A stretch of DNA of 64,000 bases from Patagioenas fasciata. Taxonomy: Eukaryota; Chordata; Aves; Columbiformes; Columbidae. Where the stretch lies: assembly GCF_037038585.1 (NCBI RefSeq), contig NC_092541.1, positions 71,445 to 135,444 on the forward strand, given 5' to 3'. The position numbers and the translations under genes are program-made. Below are positions 14,170 to 26,100 of the stretch, piece by piece. Under the pieces are notes generated by a model. It was not told the origin of the DNA. It did not search any database and was given only the letters and a program-made list of their open reading frames with translations. Each line of letters begins with the position of its first letter. Positions within the stretch are counted from its first letter, which is position 1.

Positions 14170-17100
14170 GTGCCATTTGCTTTCAGTACAACACCTCAGG
14201 TACTGAGCCCAACAATTGCTGCCCCACCAAATGCACTGCCTCGAAGAAGCTCTCGCCTGTTTACTACCGATAGCTCTACAACAAAGGTAACAAACTTAAT
14301 GCATTTTGGAAACTTATGGGTTTCTTACCTCATGCCACTATACTGAATAGTAACTTCCCCGTATGTTTATCAATTCTAGCAGTGAAGGAGAAGATCCTGT
14401 AAGGGGCAGAACATACGAATGTACAAACAAGTTATGATGCCATGTTATTTTTTAAGCGCTCAAGTACCCAATTAAAATAACAGGAAGAAGAGTATCATGG
14501 ACAAAACCAGAGATACGTGCAGGGTAGACAAATGCGGTGGTGCTGCTAGCTGTCAGCCCATTTGATAGGGAGGTGGTGTTGCTCAGATGTGTTTATTGGA
14601 GAATTCATTTTGAGCAAATACTTTTTTTTTCTTTTTTTTCTCCCCAAAACAAAGTTATTTTTGTATCAGTTTTCTGCTCTTCAAACAATGGAGCAGAACA
14701 CCGAAGCTCAAATACTTATGGACTGTAGTTAGGTGATATGAATTACTTGTGTTTAAAAATTAACTACTAAACATATTCAGTTATGTTCCTGAGCGTGTAA
14801 AAGCCAAACAGCTGGGCATCATTGTTAAGGCTGCAAGGAAGCATACATACCATTTTATACCATTTACTTTCATGTTAAGTTACCTGAATTTAAAACACTT
14901 TTATATGAAACTCTTATTCTTCTTAATTGCAGGAAAATAGCAAAAAATTAAAAATGAAGTTCCCACCTAAGATTCCAAACAGAAAAACAAAAAGTAAAAC
15001 AAATAAGGGAGGAATAACTCAACCAAACTTGAATGACAGTTTGGAAATTACCAAACTGGACTCTTCCATCATTTCAGAAGGGAAAATTTCTGCGGTTACA
15101 CCACAGATCCAGGCTTTTACTCTACAGAAGGCTGCAGCAGGTCTGTTTGGACGCTCTTGGACTGTAGTGGAGTAAAGCTGTTTATATATATACATTTTAA
15201 GGTTGCGTGGAAAATGTTTCGCTCCAGTGTTTTGTTGCTTTCTTGTTTCAGTTAACCTGCAGCTGTCACCTCTGTATAAAGACATTGAATTCACTGTCTT
15301 CTAGTTAACTTACACAGAACATGTGAAGAAGTAGTAAAAAGTGGCTAGTTGTAAGCAGATATATCTCGTAGGCTCTGGTCCTTAATAACGATTAAAATAT
15401 TTTCAGGCAAGATCCTTGGAAACAGATTCAAAGGAGCTATGAGTAACCCAGTCATCTTCCCCTAAAATTGGGTTTATGTAGTCTGTTCTTTCTTCATGTT
15501 TCCCATTTGTTTAAAAACAAGTCTTTATTCAGACTGTCAGAAAACCCTAGACAAACTGCTGAATTCCTCTTTTTTGGCTTGACAATGTTTCCAGGCAGCA
15601 AGAGGATGTATCCATGGATACTAGACATGTGGAAATTGTGTTCAAACCTAACAAAATGTCTGAATAGCTGCTGCAAATGCAGAACTCCAGTTGCCCCAAA
15701 CTTGAGAGTTTCTCTGTTCCTGAGTGCTCTTTTGCTGGCTAAAGAAGTCATTACCATCTGACTTCGATTACAAAGGTTGATGTTTAGAATATTATGCCTA
15801 AGTTCAGAGTGCATAAACCTGTGTTTGAAAACTCCCTAAAGTTTTTCATAAGCAAATTGGGAGTAGTACCTGCCATAATGAAGAGGTGATGGGATTAGCA
15901 GTTTCAAGTAAATAAGTCTCAGCTATCTTTTTTTCCACTTTTATTTATTGTATTTTTCTCCTAGAAGGTTTGATGAGCCTTCTCCGTGACATGGGGAAAG
16001 GTTATTTAGCCTTGTGTTCGTACAACTGCAAAGAAGCGATAAATATTTTAAGCCATTTACCGTCCCACCACTACAACACTGGCTGGGTGCTGTGCCAGAT
16101 TGGGAGAGCTTACTTTGAACTTGCAGAATATATGCAGGTAGGAACTGTGTGGTGGGTTCTTACTCTTTTCACTTTTGTTTTGCATAGCTGGAATGGATTT
16201 AGATCTTGAATCTGCATTAGTAGTCACTGAGCTTTCCCGAAGAGGCTGAGTTACACTTTTGATGGCTTTTAATGTTATTTCCTTGTGCATCCGGCCACTG
16301 GGGTCTCCCTGTCTTCAATCACAGCTGTGCTGATGCAGTTGTTTGTACTGCAACGTTGTAAATTAGGTCACTGAAATAGTTCTCACCCTTTTTGGTTGGT
16401 GTGGTTCACATCGATGACCTAGTTTCCTTTGCAGCCTCGGAAATGACAGCATTGGCACAGCTAAGGTGATGTCCAACTGCTTCAGAAACAGAAGTGAGTG
16501 GTTAAGGATAACCCAACAGTTTAACTCTCCTTGTCACTGTTGTCCTGATAGCTGATGTGCCCGTTTCCTCAGAAGTTTTCTAGAACACTTTTTGACAGAT
16601 TGTGTGCAGAAGACATGCAGTGGGATTCAGAAGTGTTTTTTAAATTGTACACACAGTCTGATTAGAGATGGAGTACATTGTGCTTCTTAATAGTTTATTT
16701 TGCGAACTGAGGCTACAGACCTTAATGACTTCCTAAAGCCAGTCTTCTCTTGTTGCTGCTTTGAGTGTTGTAATCTGGAACTTCAGTTTATGAAATGTAG
16801 ATATCTACATCAGAAAGACTTCATCAGTGAGCTGTTAAGAGGCATAGCTGTCTCCGATGAAAGCAGAGCGTGTGTGTGTTGTCCCATGCTTGTGCATGCC
16901 CCCATCCCTGTATTTGTTTACTGCAGCGATAGCCATGTTGCCTTTTGCCTCGCAATTATTATGCACAGTGTCCAGAGGGGTGTACCACTTGGTGTGAATG
17001 TGATACCTGTCATCTGTTAGAATGGCTAATAATCCTAACTGGCCCACAGAAGTGTGCCGCTCTCTTCCTGGTTTTGCACGGTTGTTTTTGCCTCGTGCGC

Positions 17101-20100
17101 TGTGGTAGGAGCAGTGCTGTGCTCTGGGCCAGCACAGGGAGGGCTGGCTGCCTTTCTGCTTGCTATAACTGTACTGGAGTATGGTTGCTTCCTTGGCTTG
17201 AAAGGGAACTTACAGGACTTGTAGCTCTGCATGGTATTTACAAAGCAAAGAGAATGCTCAGTCTGGACATAGGAGGCTTGTAATCTTGACCTGTCTGCTC
17301 TGCTTTGATGGGTGGAATTTTGTTTTAATTTCTGTTCTTAGGCTGAGAGAATATTTTCAGAAGTAAGGAGGATTGAAAACTACAGAGTAGAAGGCATGGA
17401 GATCTATTCGACTACGCTGTGGCATCTGCAGAAAGATGTTGCTCTTTCGGTTCTTTCAAAGGATTTGACAGACATGGATAAAAACTCACCAGAGGTATAA
17501 AATGCTGTGGTGTTGAATGAGAAGAGGGCAACTGCGTGTAGCAAAAACAATGATTTGGAACAAAGCTCTGAGCTCTAGTCTAGTTTGAGTGTATTCCCTG
17601 TGAGAACTGCATGGCAAAACTAGAGAGTGAGGTGGCAGGAGTGTCTGTTGAACTGATGATGCCTGAAGTGGCTTCTTAGAGTTAGAACATCAGCTTACAC
17701 AGAAGAGGTTGAAACCTTTTGTCTGTTAACACTTATTTAAGTTTGCAGTGGTGCCATTTGTTCAGGAAGATCATGGGTTAGTCAGTCACTCCTGCTGCTG
17801 CCAGCATGCGAAGTTGAGTACTATTTTTCCATGTATCGCCTTTTAATTGCTGTAGTTACTTCACTGGCACTTAAAACGTTTTTGTTCTAGAACTTATTTT
17901 CAGGCATGTTGCACATTTTTATGCCAAAGTCCATTAAACTTCAGAGTGTATGGTAATATGAAGTCATGATATGCAAAAAGCCAGACATCTTTTAATGGGT
18001 GCCACAATAAAAGTAGTAAATGTATGCATTTATGTATGTGTTAACAGAACTGAGAACTGTAGCTTGTATAGAAATAACTTTTTTTTTATATGGAGGAGAG
18101 AATCCTGTTTGTGTTGTCTTGCTAGCTTGTCTAACAGGAGAAAAATTGAAACCCATGAAGCAGTTTTTAATCATAGTAATACAACCTGGAGAGAAGAGGG
18201 TTCAGATTCTAATACAAGGAGTGAAGAACAGTTTTGTGATTTGGCAGTGATGCTAAAAAATTGGGAAAGCGAGGGACTCTGGGCTGTGATGCTTTACAAT
18301 CTCAATGCTCACTGCTGAGCAGGAAGGAAAGCAGAGGTTGCTGCTAAAATTGTTGCATTGCAGATTTCCAGATTTGTCATTTGGAGGGAACTGAAGAGTG
18401 AAATAAATAGCAAAGGTGTTTTATTTCTAGCCTTTTCAGCAGCTTCAAAAGCTTTAGTCATTGGTCAAAGTATCTAATCAACACAAACTTGAGTGTCCTT
18501 AGGTTCTCAATTTCTGTATTTCAGCTTATCTAGCTATAGGGGGTACTTAGGCCTATCTATCTCTCGGGAATGAGACTTAAATGTTGCTTTATTTTTTTTT
18601 AATCTAGGAGGAAGTTATATATAATTACGTAAATCAGTATGGAAATATCTGTTCAGCTCCAATTTAGTCACTCTGAGTCGTAAAAAGTGTGCTAATTTTG
18701 CAATGCTGTTTCCACTAGGCATGGTGCGCTGCAGGAAACTGTTTCAGCTTGCAACGAGAGCATGACATTGCGATCAAGTTCTTCCAGAGGGCCATTCAAG
18801 TTGATCCAAACTATGCTTATGCCTATACCCTGTTGGGGCATGAATTTGTGTTAACGGAAGAACTAGACAAAGCATTAGCTTGTTTTAGAAATGCAATTAG
18901 AGTCAACTCTAGACACTATAATGCATGGTAAGTTTTGCTTTGTCCCTCTCCTTTTGCATGTGATACAGAACTCGTTTTGGAGAAAGGTCCTCTGGGTGCT
19001 GCCGTGGCTATCGAGCAGGGCTATTTCTGCAGAAGGTGTGGGCCTCATCTCTTTATTCAAGTTATTTCTGCAAGGACAGAAAAAAAAAAATGGAGCTTTT
19101 TTGGTTTCCACAGATCTTTGCTGTAGTATACCAGCTGTTTTGTTCTGTGTGGCGCTCCTCATCCCTCTAGTTGATTGTTCTTCAGCTGCAGTTGGAATGA
19201 TGAGATCTGCCGCTTTTTATATCTTAAGATACAGTCAGTTTCTTACAGCTTTTTCTGTAGGAAAAATATACAAAGTAGTAAAAGTTCTGCTAATGAAAGT
19301 CACTTAGCCTTGAGAAACTCTCTTGGGACAGGAATTAACAGGCCTTATTTGGAGAGCTTTAAACTAGACTCTAAGGTGGATGGGGTTGTAGCTGGGCTTG
19401 CATCAGTAGGGCATCACCCTAGAGTCGATGAAGGCTGGGAGGCCTCCCATACCCTGGGGTGAAATCGGAGTGTTCAGCTCGCTCTGAAATGCCTGCGCAC
19501 CAATGCGTGCAGCATGGGGAATAAGCAGGAGGAGTTAAAAACCTGTGTTAGGGCAGGAGATGATGACCTGGTGGCAGGGGGGACAGCACACGTGACTGGA
19601 ATGTGGGCATGGATGGCTGTGTCCTTGTCAGGCCAGCCAGGCGTGGTGGTGCAGTTGCTCTTTACGTGAGAGAGCAACTACAATGTATTGAGTATTGTCT
19701 GGGCATGGATGAGGAGCAAGTTGAGAGTCTGTGGATTAAAGTTAAGGGGCAGGCTGGCAAGGGTGACACTATTGTGGGTGTCTATTATAGGCCACCAGAT
19801 CAGGGTGAGGAAGTTGATGAGGCCTCTACAGGCAGCTGAGAGCAGCCTCACAGTCACAGGCCCTGGTTGTGGTGAGGGATTGGCTTCACCAAGGGGAAGT
19901 CGTGCTTGACCAACCTCATTGACTTTTATGAGGACACAACAAGATGTATGGATGATGGCAGAGCGGTGGACGTGATCTCCCTTGACTTGAGTGGGGCATT
20001 GGACACAGTCTGCACAGCATCCTCCCAGCTGAACTGAGGAGTGCGGTCTGGGTGAGCAGGCAGTGAGGTGACTGCGAACTGGCTGAAGGGAAGAAGCCAG

Positions 20101-23100
20101 AGAGTCGTGGTCAATGGGCAGAGTCCAGTTGAGGCCTGGATCCAGTGCAGTGCCTCAGGAGTCAGTGCTGGGGCCTGTACTATTCAATATATTCATCAAT
20201 GATTTGGATGAGGGAATAGAGTGACTGTCAGCAAGTTTGCTGGTGACACCAAACTCGGAGGAGTGGTGACACTGGAAGCTGTGCTGCCACCCAGTGAGAC
20301 CTGGACAGGCTGGAGAGTTGGGTGGGAAAAATGTAATGAAATAGAACAAGGGCAAGTGTAGAGTCTTGAATCTGGGCAGGAACAACCCCAGGTTCCAGTG
20401 TAAGTTGGGGAATGGCCTATTAGAGAGCATTGTAGGGGAAAGGGACCTGGGGGTCCTGGGGACAGCAGGGTGACCATGAGCCAGCACTGGGCCCTTGTGG
20501 CCAGGAAGCCAACGGTACCTGGGGTGGGTTAGAAGGGGGTGGTCAGTAGGTCAGAGAGGTTCTCCTGCCCCTCTGCTCTGCCCTGGGGAGACCACAGCTG
20601 GAATATTGTGTCCAGTTGTGGCCCCTCAGTTCCAGAAGGACAGGGAACTGCTGGAGAGAGTCCAGCGCAGCCACCAAGATGCTGAAGGGAGTGGAGCATC
20701 TCCCGTGTGAGGAAAGGCTGAGGGAGCTGGGGCTCTGGAGCTGGACAAGAGGAGACTGAGGGGGGACTCATTCATGTTTACAGATATCTAAAGGGGGAGT
20801 GTCAGGAGGATGGAGCCAGGCTCTTTTGGGTGACAACCAGTGACAGGACAAGGGGCAGTGGGTGCAAACTGGAACACAGGAGGTTGCACTTAAATTTGAG
20901 AAGAAACTTCTTGATGGTAAGGGTGGCAGAGCCTGGCGCAGGCTGCCCAGGGAGGTTGTGGAGTCTCCTTCTCTGCAGACATTCAAACCCGCCTGGACCC
21001 CTTCCTGTGGAACCTCAGCTGAGTGTTCCTGCTCCGGGGGGATCGGACTGGATGAGCTTTCCAGGTCCCTTCCAATCCCTTTTATGCGTTTTGCTTTGTA
21101 GTTGTTTAGCCAGTATTCCTGTGTATCAAATATCAGTTATTCAAACTACTCATTGGGGCGGCGGGGCTGGGGGGGAGGTAAATTTTAAATGTAGTTTTTT
21201 CCCAGAATAACTTGCTTCCCACCCTCGAGGGGGTTGGCAAATCTGTAGACTGTTTCTTCCAGGTCATATTCACTGATAAAGACTAGTTTCATTAGAATAC
21301 AGTCTTACTTAAAAACTGTTTTTCTACTTGCAGGTATGGGTTGGGAATGATTTATTACAAACAGGAAAAGTTCAGTCTAGCAGAAATGCATTTCCAGAAA
21401 GCACTTGATATCAATCCTCAGAGCTCAGTCTTACTGTGTCACATCGGGGTGGTAAGTAGATTGCACTTTAACTCTGTCTTTGGGTTTTTTTATCTGCTTT
21501 TGTAATTTATTTGCAGTAGAAAAGTAATTCTGAATGTTTTTTAACAAAAAAGCGTAGCAAGTTCAAAATACCTATTTGGGGATCTTAAGTGCCATATGAA
21601 TTATTATTAATCGATTAATTCTGATACAGAATTAATGGGTCAGAAAAGAAACCCTCCTATTTTTCCAAACTACTTTTAGCCGATAATGGAATTATACTAT
21701 CAGGTCGTGTTTGTGAGTTGACCTAACTAGTAGTGATATGAAAATCAAGCCTGTGTGCAGATACTCATGTGAACAGAGTATAGGGGTTTTTATACTTGAG
21801 ACATAAGAAATGAAGTGGGTTTTAATTGCTGTTGCAAGCAGTTGCATCAGCACTTCCAGTTCTATAAAATGCTAAGGCACCCATTTTGCCTTTCAGGGTG
21901 TGATATTTTGGCCCTGGCTTTATGTTCACATTGCCCTCGTTCCAGTCACTTGCAGATGTGACAAACTTATTTCTTAGACTGCTTTATGCCAAGTAAAGTT
22001 TAAGTAGCAGGCAGCTACTTCAACTAGCATTGAGTAGCTTAATTTTATGGGTCTATTTGAAAAGTTGGTCAATTATCCATCTGCCACTGTGGTCCTTAAG
22101 CTGTAGCCTCACTCCAGCTTACAGAGTTGAGCAGCAGTCCTCAGGTGTTTGTGATGGCGAGTTAAGGCTGCGTAAGCGTGGTGGATGGCTGCCTGCTGGT
22201 GTTGGTTTGCCTTCTGTGCGTCAGCAAAGCTGTGTCGAATGGTACGGGGATAGTGGCTGCTTCTCATTGATGTATAGAGAAAGGCATGGAGTTCGCTCCT
22301 GGCCAAAGGTTAAATAATTTCTGTAAACCACTGGGAGGGGAGAATGTTTTGAGGTGTAGACAAGGCAAGCTGACGTTTTCTTCCTGTAAGAAAGCTTGTT
22401 AAGATTTGGTCTAGAATGTCCTTGTCTGGCAGCTGAGCTGTTGTTTTCCTTTTTAAAATTGTTCTCTCTTTTCTGTGGTAGGTCCAGCATGCACTGAAAA
22501 AATCTGAGAAGGCTTTGGATACTTTAAACAAAGCTATTAACATTGACCCCAAGAACCCGCTATGCAAATTCCATAGAGCTTCTGTATTGTTTGCAAATGA
22601 AAAATACAAGGTAAGATTTGGTTAACCTTAAGTTACCTTTAAATTGCTGCGGCTAGGAATGGGAATGCACTGGAAACCAAATGTTCGCAGATTACCACTG
22701 AGTAGCATCAGGGCTTGCGGGAATAGCCTGGGACACTGGCCTGTCCCATGGAGGCCAACATGAAGCGTTTGCTTTGACAAGTGCCGCCTTTGCCAAGGAA
22801 ACTATGTTAAATTTTTGATGGCTATAAAATCTAGGGCTAACAGGCGATGCTTTTAAAGTTATTATTGTAGTGCAACCCTGTTCTTGATGGAATGTACCGT
22901 ATGTAGATGCCAAGATTTGTTTTTGTCCACATTAGTACTAAGTCACAGTTTAGTGATGGCAAAAACTGGTTGCAGACTGCTAGCTTGTGCTTCCTAACCT
23001 CTCTTCTTCCTTTTCAGTCTGCTTTACAAGAACTTGAAGAACTGAAACAGATTGTACCCAAAGAGTCTCTTGTTTACTTTTTAATAGGAAAGGTTAGTAA

Positions 23101-26100
23101 AACTCAACTGGGATCGTAAGTTCCTTGGTCTCTTTCGTTGCGGAAGTGTACGCCTAGTGAGGAAATGTGGTGTCTGTCGCCTAGCGGTTTCCGTTTGGAG
23201 CAATATTCTAAAAATTCCTGAAGCTTCAGATGAGGCTTACTGGTCACGGCTTTATTATGTATCAGCTTTTAAATACAAAAGACAACAACTTCATGTAAAT
23301 GTAGCCTTTTATACTTGTATTTTAGGTTTATAAAAAACTGGGCCAAACACATTTGGCCCTAATGAATTTCTCATGGGCCATGGACTTGGATCCCAAAGGA
23401 GCCAATAACCAGATCAAGGAGGCCATCGATAAACGTTACCTTCCAGATGATGAGGAACCAATAACTCAAGAAGAGCAAATCAGTGAATGTTACCCCTACG
23501 AATCAGGTTTGTATTTCCAACCCTTGGTCGTTCAAAGAGATATTTCCACTTAAGTGGTAGGAAGAACCCTGGTTTAGTAAGTGAAACATGCTCAGCCTTG
23601 CTTCTTGTCAAGAATGAACTACAGAGGCTCTTCATTCAGAAGAATTTATTCATGCTTCCTATAGTAACCATGGTATAAAGAATTGTGACATTTATGTAGA
23701 ATCTGTAGATAGAGTGAGACAGAGAGAATGACTACTGAAAAATCATACAAATCATGATTGTCTAATAGTATCCTAGGAGAGCCAGATGTTCCCAGAGCTG
23801 CAAGTCGTCCCTCATAGGAGCAGCAAATCGTTTCAAGGTAACCCAAATGGCAACTGAAAGTATCAGTTTTTTCAAATTGTCTGCTAAACATAAAAGGAAA
23901 CATAATGGAAACAGTTTCATTTGAATATGGAGAACATAAAACACTCCTGTTACGCTGCTTGCCAGTAATGCACAAAAAGGAATTGCCCGGGTTTCTGTTC
24001 TCTAGCTTTTTATTACGAACTTAAATCTGTAAAGGCATGGGCAGCTCTGTGGAGCATGGATAGTCATAAATACAGACCTCTGCAGACTGAAATAGTGATA
24101 GAAAGTAAATACTCATAAGCAATTTTTTTCTCCCAAAGTAAAAAATAACAGGTTTGGTGTTCTTATTAATAGATGTATGCTACTTTCTGTAATTCTAAAT
24201 CTTCAGCTGAAAAAGTTGACACATCTCTGCTGTATATCACGTAGATTTTATTGATCCTGTGTACAGTGTGCTTTTTAATACTGGACACTTATCCTGTGCT
24301 GCACTTCCTGAAGTAGAAAGTGGTTTTTTCTACCCTGCTGTTGTAGTTGGGCTGATCTAGAACGCAGGGTCACCAGGGCTGAGCGCGATTCGGACAGGGA
24401 TGGAGACAGAGTGCTTGAGCTGCTGAGGAGCAACGTCTGAAAAACCCACAGAACACCACCACTTCAATAAGTGACAAAACATAAAATAAAATAAAACAGA
24501 GTGAGGGTGTGTGTGAGCAATTTGGTCTCCCTGGCTGTGCAGATGAACTGCAGAAGAGTTTCAGAGTTTCAGCTGAACAACTCTTTTAGGACATATGAGA
24601 CAAGCTAAAGGAAATGAAGGTATCACTGGGGGTGGGAGCAGAATTGGTTTTAATTTATCGGCTAGTGTAAGCCATTTTGTGTATTCAATTGCCCAGCGTT
24701 GGACTGGCGGTGTCCATTGTACAGAAACCTGTAAATTGTTTGCATTAAAGCATTCAAAGGCATCTGTTTCTCCAGATGAAACAATTTGGGTATTTGGGAA
24801 TTTACAATGAATATGCTAAATTGTACTATGGAAAGCAGACTCAAATTATATGTTCCTGTGTGTGAAGACCAACCATCCTTAGATACTTACCTTTTGTTCT
24901 AGTTTTAACAAGCGTAGAAGCTAAATATTTAAGGGTAGCCTTTGGGTATGTACACGTGTATCTTGTATGCTGTGCACGACATGCTGTTGGTATTCAAGTA
25001 GCAGTAGGAATCTACTTTTCCTGGAAGCTCTAGGCCCAAGTAAATCTTCAGCATCAGAAATGTCTGTCTGCATTTACTCAAAGGAGTTCTTGCCACATCT
25101 CTTATGCAGTATTCTTTGTCGTGACACAGGGATTAAGTAGAGGCTGCCTAACACTACTAATGGAATGTTATTCGATTGTAAATTAAGTGGTCATGATGCA
25201 GTAATGGAGTGGGTAACTAATGTGGGCACTTCAGGGAGCTGATGCTGTCTGAAGGAGTGGGAAGGCTAAACTGCTCCTAAGGCAATTTTGGAATCCTCCA
25301 TACTAATCTCTGCCTAGCTAGGTGTCAGAATTCAGATTTTAACAGAAGGTGGGGCCAGTACTGTTTAACACCTTCATCAGTGACACAGTGGATCGAGTGC
25401 ACCCTCAGCAAGTCTGGGGATGACACCAAGCTGAGTGGTGCAGGTGACACTGCTGAGGGATGGGAACCATCCAGAGGGACCTGGACAAGGTCAAGAAGTG
25501 GGTCCATGAGAACCTTATGAGGTTCGACAAGGCCAAGCGCAAGGTCCTGCACTTGGGTTAGGGCAACCCCTGGTGTCAGTACAGGCTGCAAAGGAAAGGA
25601 TGAAGAGCAGCCCTGCAGAGAAGGACCTGCGGGTAAGCTGGCAATGTGCTGATTGTATCTTGGGCTGCATCGAAGGGAGCGTGGGCAGCAGGTGGAGAGA
25701 GGGGATTGTTCCCTCTGCCCTGCTTTGTGAGACCCCCCCTGCAGTGCTGGTCCAGCTCTGGGTCCTCAGCACAGGACACACATGAAGCTGCTGCAGAGGG
25801 GCCGGAGGAGCCAGAGAAATGATCCGAGGCTGGAACAGCTCTGCTGGGGGACAGGCTCAGAGAGCTGGGGTGTTCAGCTGAGAAGAGAAGCTCCGGGGAC
25901 ACCTTAGTGCGGCCTTTCTGGACTTAAAAGGGGCTGATAAGAAAGATGGGGACAGACTTTAGAGCAGGGCCTGTTGTGACAGGACGAGGGGTGATGGTTT
26001 GAAACTAAAGGGGGGAGATTCAGGCTGGACGTGAGGAAGGAGTTGTTGCCCTGAGGGTGGTGAGAGCCTGGCCCAGGTTCCCAGAGAGGTGGTGGATGTA

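Larger units (their letters stand above)
12289..14186 (+). other. CDC27: CDC27 intron 9
   Basis: A 1.9-kb intron, of which about 1.4 kb is a CR1 insertion that ends against the T tract preceding exon 10. Confidence 0.9.

Noticed and set aside
17640-17740. C/D-box snoRNA candidate in CDC27 intron 13 (TGATGAT followed by CTGA)
   Set aside because: The CTGA lies only a few bases after the C-box-like motif, and no terminal stem or correctly spaced D box is present.
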